Source: Megascapheus bottae (Eukaryota > Chordata > Mammalia > Rodentia > Geomyidae). Taken from it: DNA of 64,000 nucleotides. Position 1 is the first letter of the stretch. Each line of letters begins with the position of its first letter. Location: positions 31,331,525 to 31,395,524 of the forward strand of contig JANJXV010000010.1 in the NCBI GenBank assembly GCA_024803745.1, written 5' to 3'. The notes beneath the pieces were generated by a model. That model saw only the letters and a list, made by a program, of their open reading frames with translations, had not been told where the DNA came from and did not search any database. This document shows, piece after piece, positions 43,976 to 56,069 of this stretch. The position numbers and the translations under genes are program-made.

Positions 43976-43979
43976 TGTT

Positions 43980-44170
43980 TTGTCAGTGGAGGGTATGGGG
44001 GCATGAGGAGATGGTTGTATAGGCATAGAGGGAGGGAAAGTGTGAAAATATTACATTATGTAATGGCTCCAGTGTGGGAGGAGAGGAAATATGGGGGAGG
44101 ATGATCAAGATACATTGTACTTAAGGAACTGAAACCCTTTCGTACAACTATCAACAAGATAAAAATGTAA
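43980..44170 (+). mobile_element. L1 3' UTR terminus
   Basis: G-rich 3' UTR ('gggagggaaagtgtgaaaat', 'ggaggagaggaaatatgggg', 'gatacattgtacttaaggaa', 'ctgaaaccctttcgtacaac') ending in an A-rich tail, into which the next SINE inserted. Confidence 0.65.
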
Positions 44171-44184
44171 AAAAACCTTGTCTA

Positions 44185-44395
44185 GGGCCGGGAGTTTAAC
44201 CTAGTGGTAAAGTGCTTGCCTAGCATGCACAAAGACCCGGGTTCGATTCCTTGGTACCACATACCTAGAAAAAAAGCTGGAACTGGTGCTGAATATCAAG
44301 AGCTCTAGCCTTGAGAAAGTCCAAGGACAGTGCCCAGGCCCTGAGATCAAGGCCCAGGACTGGCAAAAAAAAAAAAAAAAAAAAAAAAACAAACC
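44185..44395 (+). mobile_element. IDL-Geo SINE, young, in the L1 tail
   Basis: Sense dimer with IDL (box B 'ggttcgattcc' at about 44240), Geo part missing a few bases ('gctgaatatcaagagctcta'), and an uninterrupted run of 25 A (44365-44389). Flanks aaaaaccttgtcta (44171-44184) and aaaaacctgtcta (44396-44408) differ by one base. Confidence 0.9.
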
Positions 44396-44629
44396 AAAAA
44401 CCTGTCTATTGGAAATCAACTGTAGGTTTTCATGTACATTCCTTTGTCATTTATTTATCAGGTGTTTGAAGGGAATAAAATGACTAAAAAAACTGGAAAT
44501 TCTGTGGCAGAATGAGGCCCTTCCTGAAGCAGAGGAGGAATAATTCTAAACTAATTTCCTTAAGGCTGATTCAATAAAATGAAATCCTACTTGTCACTTG
44601 TAACTCCCCTGCTTCTTCCGCCCCTCTTT

Positions 44630-44890
44630 AAATTTTTTTATTTTATTGTCCGGGTGAGAGGAATTTCAGTTACATTCATGAGGTAGTGAGTACATTACTT
44701 CTTGAACATGGTTGCCCCTTCCCATTTTATTTTACTTTTCTTTCCTCTACCCCTTCCTAAGTTGTAAAGTTCATTTCCAGCATATTGTCTTGTGAATATC
44801 GCTATTACTTCCCTGCTTCTTAAACAACTTTTATACTTATTGCTGTATAACACTGAGATATAACTCAATAAATACAAATTTATCATTTAA
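44630..44890 (-). mobile_element. L1 3' UTR, antisense
   Basis: In sense it ends 'catgttcaagaagtaatgta', 'ctcactacctcatgaatgta' and a 'acaataaaataaaaaaattt' tail. This is the same general plan as the other L1 termini here. The left edge is clear; the right is vague. Confidence 0.6.
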
Positions 44891-45044
44891 AAAAGTAATT
44901 ACCCACATTATCTAATTCTAGAACATTTCTATGATCCCAGAAAACAACTGCATTGGTTCTGATATTTTTTTGTTATTGTTGTTGTTGGACAACACTAATA
45001 TACCCTCTGTCTCTATGAAATTGACTGTTCTAGACACTTTTTGC

Positions 45045-45270
45045 TTTCAGATCTGAGACGGGCACTCAAACTTGATACTTTTGCTCAATGGCTAGCACTC
45101 TGCCAACTGAGGCATGCCTTCAAGTCCTCTCCTGGAAATTTTATTTAATGAAGTCAAATAATATGTGTTATGTTACAGTACCTTTCTATGCAGCTCAGGC
45201 AAGCCCTGATCTTCCGGCTTCAAATTCCTGAGTGTCAGGATTAATGTTTGCACCCCTATGCCCAGCATTT
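45045..45270 (-). mobile_element. Old dimeric SINE, split
   Basis: An antisense Geo/ID-like part ('tttgctcaatggctagcact', 'ctgccaactgaggcatgcct') at 45045-45125 is separated by unrelated AT-rich DNA from an antisense B1-like part ('ttccggcttcaaattcctga', 'gtgtcaggattaatgtttgc') ending at about 45270. Confidence 0.5.
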
Positions 45271-45274
45271 TATT

Positions 45275-46215
45275 TAGCTTTTTGGAAAAGTGAAATTGGC
45301 AACCTCAATGATGAATTTTTTTCATAACTGTTTAATGAAATCTGATTTAGAAGGGCCTGGTCCAATCTTTCCTGGCAAATGACTGGTGTTTTCTTCCAAG
45401 AACCCGGTCCTAGGTAATATAGAAATCATATTCTCATAGGTTAGCCAACCTCTCTGTGCCTATATCACACATAACTTCATACTCATCTTCTGGTTTTATA
45501 TTTCATAAATCCAAATCCAAACTTGTGAGAAAATATGGAACCCTATGACTGCGATGATGTATTTAAGCCTCCAGTTTCGGATTGTAATATAGCTTACTGC
45601 TCAGTAGGTTGCCTAATATTGTGATTTAATTTTTGGGTACTAAGAGTTGAGTGTGCCATTTCTGGCAAAATGTAATTGGCTTGCAGTTTAAAGGATGTAG
45701 CAATTGTGCATTTCATGCGTGGTTCTCTCCGGTAAAAAGCAAACTTGGCACCAGACAGGTTATTTACCCATATCACATAACAGTGAGAGGAAAGAAGATG
45801 TGATAAACTTCTAAATATTAGTCACTCACTTTAAGATGTAATTGTGGGATCAACATGCATATTATGAATGGAAAAATCCATCCTGAGAGATCTTGAGCAA
45901 AAGATGCAGTGAGACTCAGGGATCTTAACTCCCCCCAAGTATCTGCTAGGTCCCAGTGAGTGAGGAAAGTCACTGAGGAGCAGGTACCCCAGAAGACCTT
46001 TGTAAGTCTTAGAAAGGTGGGAGTACAATACCCAAATAAGTTACCTGGAACCCTAAGTTAAACAAAATGAGTTCCGTTCTGTAATGCAGGGTTTTGATTT
46101 ATTTACCCACTGGACATTACAAATATCCTCGTGGCAAAATTGTGATATTCTTCAACCTTCCTCACTTCAAGATCCACTCCCTTACCTTACCTTTCTTTGG
46201 TGTCTCTGAGAGTTT
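45275..46215. other. Unique sequence, nothing recognised
   Basis: No gene or repeat recognised. Confidence 0.45.
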
Positions 46216-46219
46216 TTAG

Positions 46220-46385
46220 CATAAGGGCCTGTTTGAAGCATGTTCTAACCGCCTTCTCCTTCCATCCTCACAGCCACCCTATGGTATTATTTTCATTTCC
46301 ATGTACAGTCAATGGACCCAAGCCACAGAGATCTTAAAATTTTTCAAAGATCACATTGTAGTAGGTCCTGTGTTTAATCTATCAC
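46220..46385 (-). mobile_element. MIR relic
   Basis: Antisense MIR: 'ccatcctcacagccacccta', 'tggtattattttcatttcca', 'gtcaatggacccaagccaca'. Confidence 0.6.
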
Positions 46386-46389
46386 TGAC

Positions 46390-47050
46390 ACATCAGCATT
46401 TGTCTGCGAACCTGTGTCATACTGTCTCCTATAGCTTAGTGGATCCCTTCCCAGTACGGTGTGTTTCTTCACATAAAGTTAATTAGCTAAATAGAAAATA
46501 ACCCGAAAGTGTTCAGAGTGCTTAGTGTGCCCTTGAATCCATTGTAGGTGTAATAGGAAGACAGTGGACCAGTAGAGCAGATTTGAGCCTGCCACTTCTC
46601 AGCAGTGAGAGCTCGACTACCTAGTTCACGCTACAAGCCAGCCTCCACTCATTCATTGCACTGCAGAGAAAGTGATGTCATAATGCAAGTGAGGTCAGCT
46701 GAGAATGCAATGACGGCCTAGGAAGAGTTCAGTGCATGGCCTGACAAGTATCCACTGTCCTCCCTCTGCTCGTCACTCCCTTTCTCCCACTTAAATGCTC
46801 CCAGAGGGCCTGTGTTTCTGCAAATGAAAAGGATTTCTCCCTGACTAGCACTTGCCTTTAGCTTCATACAGCATAAGGATCAGAAGAATCCCATGAGAAA
46901 CTACATGGCCCAAATTCTGAATCCAGAAAAGAAGCCGTTGTCAAGTGTAATGTTCTTTTAGGAAATTGGAAGTACCATCGATCCAAGAGTGAGTCTGACC
47001 TACCCTGAATTGTCTCCACTGGGCCACAAGGCTAAAAATTCATCGACAAA
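46390..47050. other. Unique sequence, nothing recognised
   Basis: No gene or repeat recognised. Confidence 0.45.
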
Positions 47051-47056
47051 TGGGAT

Positions 47057-47190
47057 TAGCCAGGCATGATGGGCCAAACCTGTCATCCAAGCACATGGGA
47101 GGAGGAGGCAGGAAGATCATGATTTCCGAACCAGCCTGAGCTACATAGCAAGACCCTATCGTAAGCAATAGCAACACCAACAGAAGAAGA
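47057..47190 (+). mobile_element. B1 SINE with purine tail
   Basis: 'tagccaggcatgatgggcca', 'gggaggaggaggcaggaaga', 'ccgaaccagcctgagctaca', 'tagcaagaccctatcgtaag'. The tail is A/G-rich to about 47205. Confidence 0.85.
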
Positions 47191-47494
47191 AAGAAAAAGA
47201 AAATAGAGATCAAAGGACAGACATTAAGGCCAAATGCCCTCCCATCCTAGTATTGGTTGAGGGAAAAGGAGGATTGGATTGGGTTCTGGGAGCTTTCTTC
47301 TGTGGTGACCAGACCCCCTGGTTATACTGTTCTACCACCCCACTCCTTATAGTTCAGTCCCCGCAGACAATCCCAGAAATTGACCAAATTCAAGGTGAAG
47401 CCTTTGCTTTCTGAGTTTTGTCTCATGAATGATAATTTTTCTATTGCTTGCATACTAAGCATCATCTGTAGAGATGAGTTCAACTACTCAGTAG

Positions 47495-47698
47495 TTTTTT
47501 GCCTGAACTCAGGGCCTGGGTGCTGTCCCTAGGATTCTTTTGCTGAAGGCTAGTGTTCTACCACTTGAACCATACCTCCATTTCTGGCTTTTTCTGAGTA
47601 GTTTATTGGAGATAAGCATCTCATGGACTTTCCTGTGCAGGCTGGCTTTGAACTGTGATCCTCAGATCACAGCCTGCTGAATGGCCAGGATTATGTCC
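47495..47698 (-). mobile_element. B1-Geo SINE
   Basis: Antisense dimer: 'gcctgaactcagggcctggg', 'ctttttctgagtagtttatt', 'ggctggctttgaactgtgat', and an end at 'ccaggattatg' that lacks the last few bases of the B1 head. Confidence 0.85.
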
Positions 47699-47704
47699 AT
47701 CTCC

Positions 47705-48465
47705 AAATGAATGTGTTTCATAGCAACTAAACAGCACAAGCAATGAATTGGAACACTCACCTTATAACAAATTCTTCTGTGCTTTAATTAGAATGATGGA
47801 AAATAGTATTAAAGAAAATACTGAAAGAAGGATAAAAGAAATCACCATGATTCTGAAAGATTACATATTCTATTTTATTTCCAGATATTAGATTTCAGGG
47901 TCATCTGTGCATCTTTTTGCATATTTTCAATTACATTTGTTAGGTCTATTAAAACGTGTATCTGCATTTTATATAATTGTCATTTTAGTGTCTTACCCAG
48001 CAAAGGATAGTATGAGATCCTTTTAGGAAAGGAGAAAGTGACTCCTAGGCCGAACTAGAAAGATGTGGCATCCTTCATAAGCAATGTGCCTATTGATGAC
48101 TGTTAAATGTTTGATGCAAGTATAGATGATCCTGGATAGCACATGTGAAGTGCAGCTACAGGGCCAGAAATAAAGACCAGTTATACTATCTTTACACATT
48201 GCTGTCTTTATCCTTTTCATAAAAAAAGCTGGAGCTAGGCTGTCTATGGGCTAGTGTTGCAAGAAGGCACTGTGGTAGCCTTCTATTTATTCCTGCTTTG
48301 TGTATTGGTTCTAAGTTCAAAGTTACCATATGACTGCTGGCACTAGATAGACTATGTTGACCCCAAGCAAGAAGTAGAAAGAAGAGGTGAAGGTCACAGT
48401 GTCCTTTTCTCACAAGATCTATTCGTTTGAAATAGCTGTTCTCCAGGAGTTTTGGGTCAAAGCAG
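47705..48465. other. Unique sequence, nothing recognised
   Basis: No gene or repeat recognised. Confidence 0.45.
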
Positions 48466-48469
48466 CTCA

Positions 48470-48595
48470 TGGGCTAAGTGACTTTTGGCAGGTCACAAAA
48501 ACTGTGAGGCTTCAGTTTCTTCATCTGTACACTGACAGCCAAATGTCCCATCTCTCAGGATAAAGTGGAAGAGTATTAAAAAGTCAAAGATGCTA
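48470..48595 (+). mobile_element. MIR relic
   Basis: Sense MIR: 'ctaagtgacttttggcaggt', 'gaggcttcagtttcttcatc', 'agtcaaagatgctatacaaa'. Confidence 0.65.
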
Positions 48596-48599
48596 TACA

Positions 48600-49025
48600 A
48601 AATAGAGGGTTGAATTAAAGTAGCACCCACAGACCAGTAGCTGAGCTGTTTCATCTGCCTGTGTTCTTGCTGCAAAAGAACACATATGACAATAGTTTAA
48701 TAATCATTTCCGTTCCCTACTCCCAAATGCATTTCGAAGGAAAGAAAGCAGAACTAGAGCATTTTTAGTTACTATCAAAGGGAAGTTTGAGAGCTATGAC
48801 ATCTCTTTACCCCTTCAGTCCAATCTCTGGCATCTACAAGTTCCTTGGTTGCTTTCTATGTATTCATTTTGATCTGATTTGAAATCTAGTCAGTCTTATA
48901 CATGACTTACTCAAGCTATTATGATAGGCACCACTGTGGTAGAAGTGAGAACAAATGTCTTTGGTTGATGCATACTTTTGAATAAAATAATAATACGATA
49001 CCTAATCTATTAAATGTTTAGTATT
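48600..49025. other. Unique sequence, nothing recognised
   Basis: No gene or repeat recognised. Confidence 0.45.
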
Positions 49026-49029
49026 ATGC

Positions 49030-49175
49030 CTACTCTGCAGTTTCCACATGTTAGCACATTTGATCCTCATTTACAACACATTATGTTTGTAATACTGAGG
49101 AGGAAAATAAGTTCAGAAAGGGCAAATAATTTACTCAAAGCTGCAAAGCTGTGAAGAAGAGAACTGGGTCCCTAC
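49030..49175 (-). mobile_element. MIR relic
   Basis: Antisense MIR: 'atttgatcctcatttacaac', 'gaggaggaaaataagttcag', 'aataatttactcaaagctgc'. Confidence 0.65.
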
Positions 49176-49309
49176 ATTGTTAAATCTGGACATAAATTTT
49201 CTTGGAAAATTACACTTGTTTCTCAAGTGGTTTGTAAATGACCTTCTAGAACCTTTTTAAAATTGAATTTTTTTATTCTGAAGTAACCTGCTAATAGTTC
49301 ATAGCTTAG

Positions 49310-49440
49310 TTTCTTTAAGCTTAAGTTTCCTCATCCAAAGAAGGAGATGAAACCAGCCATCTCATAAGGTCTTGAGAATCACATGAGATTTATTTATAAT
49401 GCCTGGCACATAGCAAATGCTTAGGTATTTTAGCCTCCTC
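49310..49440 (+). mobile_element. MIR relic
   Basis: Sense MIR: 'ttaagtttcctcatccaaag', 'gccatctcataaggtcttga', 'tgcctggcacatagcaaatg'. It lies 135 bp from the opposite-strand MIR at 49030-49175. Confidence 0.7.
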
Positions 49441-49609
49441 TGTTAACAAGTTGTTCTTAATCAATGAAGTACATTAGAATCATCCAGTGGAAACTTTTCA
49501 AAATATTGAGTTCTAGGTCCCAAGTAGGGTATAATGAAAAAGTGCCCCAAGTGATTCTGATTCATATTCTCTTACAGGACTCTCTGCTAAATATGACCCA
49601 TATCCTTAA

Positions 49610-50060
49610 GGAAATATTTTGTTCCAAACACTGTGCTCTGCATTAAGAGGAATGGCAGATGTACAATAATAGTAAATGTCACATAAAATAAGTAAATTAC
49701 TGCAAGAGATGAGAGATGGGGATGATTTTCCCTTTATCTGGGTGATCAGGGACCCCGAAAACACCACTGGGTAGGGCTTGCAGGCTAAGCTAGCTTAGCT
49801 CGCTGACCAGGGTGGCATAGGAGTTATGGAAAGTGGCAGGAAGTGAAGAGAATGTTAGTGAGGACCCTTGGCTGGAATAGAGTCTCTGGGAAAAGGTGGG
49901 GGAGGAAGCCAGAGAGTTGACTGGGATCAAAGAATAGAGGGCCTTAGATTGTTCATCAATTGGTCTGATATTTAATAATGAGAGAAATCTCAAGACAGGC
50001 CAGTGGGATTTCTCAAAGCCAGAGAGTGTAATGCTCAAAATTGCTCTACTATCTGGTAAA
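49610..50060 (-). mobile_element. Possible L2 relic
   Basis: Antisense L2-like order: 'ccaaacactgtgctctgcat', 'gaggaatggcagatgtacaa', then 'gggccttagattgttcatca' and 'agacaggccagtgggatttc'. Diverged. It contains the 16-bp palindrome at 49784-49799. Confidence 0.45.
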
Positions 50061-50064
50061 TCTG

Positions 50065-50645
50065 GAGCTGTGGGTATACTAGAAAGTGAAAAACCCAAAG
50101 ACAAGACAACCCCAAGACAACCTAAAACCAAAGCAAGAACAAGAGACTCTATTGCACTAGCCCTGGCCTCAGAATGACAACTTGGATCTGGTTAGACACT
50201 GACAGGTGGTCAGGATAGAGGAACAATTATGTAAACCTGATTAGATGTTGGGGGAGGGGTGGCGAGAAGGAGAAGTGAAGATGACATTGAGATTTGAGCC
50301 TGGGTGATGGGAAGTGCAGGGCTGTGGCAAAAAAGGGGAAGTTGGGTTGAGCTGGGGAGGGAGGGGAGAAAATGAGTTGAACCAAGTGAGTCTGAGATGC
50401 CTGGGGACTATGAAAGGGAGATGTAGAAAGATAGAGAGGATAGGGATACCTACTTCCTACCCCTCCCCCCGGGGGTGGGGGGAGTCAGTTACATTAAGAA
50501 GTATTACCTGGAGCCCTGAAGTGAGTTGAGCTCTGTGGGAAGGAAGGAATAGTGCAGAATTTTAACGTAAGGTCTGTGGATGGAACTTGGTGGTTTGGCT
50601 GGGTAGCTGGGTACTGTAAGTGTGATGCTGTGTATTAGGAGTCCA
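50065..50645. other. Unique sequence with a C/G-run inverted repeat
   Basis: 50459-50484 is a run of C followed by a run of G (nearly self-complementary). No gene recognised. Confidence 0.45.
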
Positions 50646-50649
50646 ACAG

Positions 50650-50885
50650 AGTCTGGTGCCTTATGTTCATAGCCCCAGCTACTTGGGAAATATACACAGG
50701 AGAATTTCAGTTTGAGGCTGGTCCAGGCAAAAAAAGTGTAAGACCTTACCTGGAAAAAAACAAAACAAAACAAAAAACTAGCTCAAAACAAAATTTAAAA
50801 AACCCCCAGAGCTGTTGCCTAAGTGGTAGAGCACTTGAGCACTTTGTCCAAGTGATAGGCACTGAGTTCAATCCTTACCCTCCCC
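50650..50885 (+). mobile_element. B1 plus ID/Geo-like dimer
   Basis: The B1 part ('atgttcatagccccagctac', 'ttgaggctggtccaggcaaa') is followed by a long A-rich linker with 'aaacaaaacaaaac', then an ID/Geo-like part ('gttgcctaagtggtagagca', 'gagttcaatccttaccc'). It is unlike the other B1-Geo copies in linker and right part. Confidence 0.7.
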
Positions 50886-50889
50886 TGTA

Positions 50890-53110
50890 ACAACAGCAAG
50901 AAAAGCCCACAATCTCTTTAGATCATTTGTCCTAAACAAGGTTAAAGATACCAGACAATTACAGAGAGGGGTAGGCTGTAACGAGGCTCCTGGAATGCTT
51001 CCACAGTAGCCACTGGGTTTCTGCATTCCTGACCATCATGCCACAGACATGTAGATATCCAGTTATCTTAGCACTGCTGTTGAACACTCTTCTTTCTTCC
51101 ACTGAACTGTCTTAGCCAGAAGAAACCTTTTTTTTTTCTTTTAAGAACATCTTGATTCAACAGTCTAGCCATGGGCAAAAATAACCACCAGCACTGAATA
51201 TTCAGGCATTTTAGGCCCTTTCCAGGGGTGGTACCAGAAAGAAGCAATGCCACCTAAAGATTCAGCCTATGGGATTCTTGCAGTTCTCATGACAAGCTCT
51301 TGAGTTGCCAGACTGCCCAGTGCCAGGTGCTGACAGCAAGGAAAGCAGGGGAAAGACAGATGTCCCTCAACAGCACCAGGCCCTGGGCTTTACCCAGAGG
51401 GCTGCCTGTCATGCTGCATCCTTCTACACATTGCTAGAGAAATCACACATGGCCTTCTATGAAGAGATGACTGCCTAGCCTAGCAGACCTTCTGATTGCC
51501 AAAACAATTAGCCAAGAACCTTTCCTGGTTAAGGAAGACACACAAACCATCATATTGTTTTCAAGTTTCCTGTTCACTTTTAGTTTGCACCAATGGGAAT
51601 TATCAAAATGGACTAAGTGTGGGTATGTGTGTGAGTGTGTGTATGTACTGGTGTCAGGAAAATGCAGAGAACAGATCATTGAGAATAATATTGTTAAATA
51701 GGTGTGTGCACATATATTAGATACATAATATATTGTATGTAATATATTATTTAGATAAATGCTTAGCAATATTATCCCCTGCCCCTATTCCCTTACTCAT
51801 CCTCTCCCTTTCCCACAGGAAGGTTCTAAGGTCTAATCACAGCATGATGATGCAAACAGGAAGCAAATTGGCTACCTTGAACCACCTGCTTTGTCAAGTG
51901 TCCATAGCTTTACCCTTGGTATAAAGCTCAGCACAAAAGAGGCCCAGCTTTTAGTCCTGAAGGTCAAAGGTGAAGGAAGTGTTGCTCATTCTGACCCTCA
52001 GCACAGTTTTCTGAAATCTGTCCTTTTGACTCCTGGGACAGAGTCCACTGGAACTCGCTGCCAGCTGCTTCAGAGACCCTTGGTCCATTCCTCATGACTC
52101 AGACTTTTTAAGCATGAGCATAACTACCCCCCCCAGGACTTTATTGAAATACCTCTCTTCTGGTTGGGTTTGGGAGTTATGGATTACTTTCATTTTGAAG
52201 AGAACCATTTTTCTTTTTTTTTTTTTACCTTAGGAAACCATTCTAGTACTGTGCCACAAGGCATGGCTGCCCAATGCAGACCTCTTGTGGTTTGATTCAT
52301 GTAGGGATTGTGGCATAATTGTAGTGAGGGAGGGAGGGATATGAGGGCAAAGGGGACTAAAGTTTAAATTCTGTCCCATAGGAGGGAAAAACAAACTCAA
52401 GTGCCATTACTGAAGGCTGTGTGCTGTGCTAAGCAGGTGATCTCTAGAGCTGATGTGACTCAATGCTCCTCTCAGTATAGACTGTCCCCTGGGTTCCGTG
52501 GTTATATTTCCTGTTTCCACGACAAAATTAAGCTCAATGAGCATTTGTGGAGGGCTGGCCAGGTGCCAGGCTTTAAGGCAGACATGTGGCAGCAGATGGG
52601 AGGGGACTCAGATGCAGAGGACATGCAGGCTTGGTCTCAGGAAGCTGCTCCTCTAGTGAGAGACACAGATCGAGACGTGACTACAACCAGTACCAAGGCC
52701 TGTGGGGTTCAGACAAGGGTCCAGGCAAGTTCCAATTAGACGGAAAAGAAGAAAAAGAATGCCAGTAGCCAAGAATTCCCATGGCTAAGATTGGAGTGTA
52801 AGTAGCTGAGAGTTACCTTTGCCCCTTTGGACTCTGATTGTCCCCAAAGGTTCCTGGGCCCTGGGACTCTTTGGTGAGTTCTGCTGACCCACGACCAGTC
52901 ACTCCTGTATCCCTCCACTTCCGGAGGCAGCCTGAAGCTCCTTCTTTCACATCAGGAAACATGTATGTCAGGTGTGTGAACCGGAAGCAATTCTTGCCGG
53001 TATTTAATCATACTTAATAGATGATCCATTTAGTTTGTGTGGCAAGCAGTGTTCACCTTTTTATGCTGCTCCTCCTCCTCTCCCAGCCCACGTCCACATG
53101 CATACCAGCC
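50890..53110. other. Unique sequence, nothing recognised
   Basis: A long stretch with no repeat family or exon identified. It holds short GT and AT runs (51618-51645, 51716-51760) and a T run at 52213-52226. The frames at 51443-51769 and 52401-52768 are unsupported. Confidence 0.5.
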
Positions 53111-53120
53111 CTCTAGTGGC

Positions 53121-53342
53121 TTGATTTTTGGTCATGTGGCTTGAACTAAAGGCCTTGGTGCTGTCCCTGCGTTGTTTTGCTCAGGGTGAATGCTCTACTA
53201 TTTGGAGCTGTGGCTCCAAGTAGTGGTTTTCTGGGGGTTACTTGGAAATAAGAGTCTTATGTATTTCCTGTCCAGGATGACTTTAAACTGAAATCCTCAG
53301 ATCTCAACCTTGGGAGTAGCTAAGATTACAGCACCCAGCCCC
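53121..53342 (-). mobile_element. B1-Geo SINE
   Basis: Antisense dimer, diverged: 'cttgaactaaaggccttggt', 'cctgtccaggatgactttaa', 'agtagctaagattacagcac'. Confidence 0.82.
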
Positions 53343-53634
53343 TCTAATGCTTATAAGTCATTACTTTCTGGGCAGGTTTGCTCCTAGGAGGGTTGGCATT
53401 TGGTGTTGGCCTAGGCTACCAGTATTCTTTTATTTTTCTTTCCCCTAAGATTACCTATCTGGAAAGGAGGTGACCAAATCAGCTGGATTTGAGCACAGGG
53501 TTCTGAACACATGGCAGTTGGGATGGACCTTTGAGGAGCTCACTGGTGAACAGAGCTTGCCTCTTTCAGCCATCAGGCTGGCAGCACTGACTTCTCTCTA
53601 GGCTGCCCTGTTGTGCTGGTTGCTACTGGTTCCC

Positions 53635-53635
<1 letters not shown>

Positions 53636-53686
<51 letters not shown>
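53636..53686. repeat. (GT)n microsatellite
   Basis: About 24 GT units followed by ATGGTGTGTG. Confidence 0.95.
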
Positions 53687-53688
<2 letters not shown>

Positions 53689-53689
53689 G

Positions 53690-53975
53690 TGTGTGTTTAA
53701 AGTTCAGTAGCTATTTTGTAAAGAAGCTTTTGTTCAGTGGGAAAAAGTGTTTCTACCTTCCAACAGGAAAAGCGTCAGCGACTGGAGGAAAAGGCAGAGC
53801 AGAAGTCTCCTCATGGAGCCCTCTGCTGGATCTTCACTGTAAGCGCCAATCCTGCAGCCTCCATGGGTGCTGAGCTCCCTCAAATTGCTCTTTCCTAAGA
53901 AATGTCCTCTCCTAGCTCAGGAAAAAGTCCTGCAACTGTCCTGCAAAAGTCCAGATGGCTGTGCTGCTGATGAGC
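53690..53975. other. Unique sequence, nothing recognised
   Basis: No gene or repeat recognised. Confidence 0.4.
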
Positions 53976-53979
53976 TTTC

Positions 53980-54260
53980 ACAGGCCTGGAAGACTTACCT
54001 CTACTCTCCCTGCCTAGCCTCATCTCCAGCTTCACCTTACAGACCTTGTTGAACTACTTAAGACTGTATATATCCTCCTCATCCAATCAGGAAGCTGTAT
54101 GCAACATCTTGTCAAGGATGGCCCCTTCTTATTGCTTGCATTCAGCTCAAATGAGTCTTCCTCAGAGAGGCTTTTCTGCACTACTTGCTGTGAAAGAGTC
54201 CCTCACCCAAGATGAAAATCCATAGTAGTCATTCATTCTCATCTTTAGTCATTTAATCTC
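53980..54260 (+). mobile_element. L2 relic
   Basis: Sense L2: 'ctgcctagcctcatctccag', 'cattcagctcaaatgagtct', 'tcctcagagaggcttttctg'. Confidence 0.6.
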
Positions 54261-54264
54261 ATTC

Positions 54265-55890
54265 ATTCACACATTTTCCCTCTCTGGGTTTTCTGTGGGA
54301 AGTCTTGGAGAGCCAGGCCTTGTCTCTATCTCCAGCTTCAGAAGGTGTGCCTGACTCTTACTTGATGCTCAGTCATCACATGTGAAAGTGAGGGAAACTG
54401 TGAAAACGCAGAAGCTGTAAGGTCTGGACAGTCTGAGGTTAGGTTGTACTCATAGACTGTTTCTTTCCAATTAATAGTTGATGGAAAGGTTCTCTAACAC
54501 AGGTGGCATCCATTTTCCTCTAGGATGATGCTCTGCTTGCCAGGAATTTGGTTCTTTCCCACCATCGAGCTCTCCTTTCTTGGCTCAATTTTTCCTAAAG
54601 TATGACCCTCACCCCCCACACCCTATTCTTCAGCAGTTTTAATGGAGTTAGGTTTGCAGGGGAAGCCAGTTTCCCTCACTGAGGTATTACAATTTTTTAG
54701 TCTTGTCAATATAGCCTATACAAAAATATTCAACCATTAAGAAAAATTAAAAGTTTATCAGCTCATCAAACTCATCTGCTTACCTTTCCTCACCACAGGG
54801 TGTACTTGTATGTAGTGCATGCTCACATTTCTTTGCAACAAGCTGCTGCTTCCTCTGTTCCTCAGAGAAGGGCCCTTAGATTTTGGGGGGCACTAGCCCA
54901 TTGTTAGCCATGCTTCCCTGCGTTTGGGTCCAGATTTTGCCAAATGTTCTCCAGCAGTGTGTGTGTGTGGGGGGTTAATTTTCGCACAAAGATTAGCTCT
55001 AATAACCATTAGTTCAGTACAACCAGTAGTTTCTCCAAATACTTGGGGAGTTATTTTGTTTTATAATCAAACTAGCTACTAAATCCTCCCTCCCTCATTT
55101 TAATTTTAATTTTTTGGTAGCTCGGCTCATTTTGTGGTGCTGGTTCATTTTGATCCATACCTGAAATGGAAAGTTTTTCTTGAGTTCCATTACCAAGAAC
55201 ATATAAACACCACTCATTCAAGGTAGTTTGTAGAGAAGATTTTATAGTAGATTTGGGAGGAGATAGAAGGGTTTTGATTTCAAACAATTCACAACTCCAT
55301 GTTGAGAACACACTTCCAGGTTCTGGCCTCCCATCCCTGGGATTCTCACTGGCTGCTGAAGCCCACATGGAGCTGCATTCTTGCCCAGTATGCTACTGTT
55401 TCTCTTCCTTTTCCTCTCTTCTCATTCTTTTCTTCCTGAATTCCCTCAACAATGCCTAGTTTTCTTGTTAGCTATGGAGCATGATTTAGCTCTTGCCTGC
55501 TTCTCTCCCCACATTTTGCTATGGGCTGATTTGTATATCCAAACTCAAGAGAGTTTTATTTATCAAGAAGGCAGTAGTGGTATAAGCAAAGTTCCCTTCT
55601 CCTCTGCAAAAAAAGTCCAGTGGGATCCTGTATATCATTGAAAAGAGAAAAGTCCAAAGTTGAGCTTGGCTTTGCAGAGGCAGGCTCCTAATCTGCTTCC
55701 TGTCCACTTCTGACATGGTAAATAATGTAGGCTGAGAATGAGGGCTACCATCAAGCCACCAAAGTTGTTTGAGAAGTTTAATCTTCACAGGACAGCAGAG
55801 AGTACCTGAAGATTATTTGCCCTTCAGCTAGGGAGTGGGTCAGGGTGAAATCAAGGAAAATAAATAATATCTACTGGAGCTTTACTTCAG
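54265..55890. other. Unique sequence, nothing recognised
   Basis: No exon supported. The frames between 55072 and 55788 overlap on both strands. A short GT run and G6 run lie at 54958-54974. Confidence 0.5.
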
Positions 55891-55894
55891 AGCC

Positions 55895-56066
55895 TGGAAC
55901 AGTCCCTTAGCTTTTGCTGTTTGAGAGTGGCACTCTAACCACTTGAGCCACAGTTCCACTTTCGGCTTTTTGGTGGTAATTGGAGATGAGTTTCTCGGAC
56001 TTTCTTCCCAAGCTGGGATTGAACCTTGATCCTCAGATCTGAGCCTCTTGAGTAGCTAGGATTGCC
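55895..56066 (-). mobile_element. B1-Geo SINE, truncated
   Basis: Antisense: 'ctctaaccacttgagccaca', 'gttccactttcggctttttg', 'gatcctcagatctgagcctc', ending in the B1 head at 'gtagctaggatt'. The Geo 3' part is damaged. Confidence 0.8.
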
Positions 56067-56069
56067 TTT

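Noticed and set aside
44608..44830. 'ccctgcttctt' repeats at about 44608 and 44812 as a target duplication for the antisense L1
   Set aside because: The left copy is not adjacent to the element's tail, so the match may be chance.
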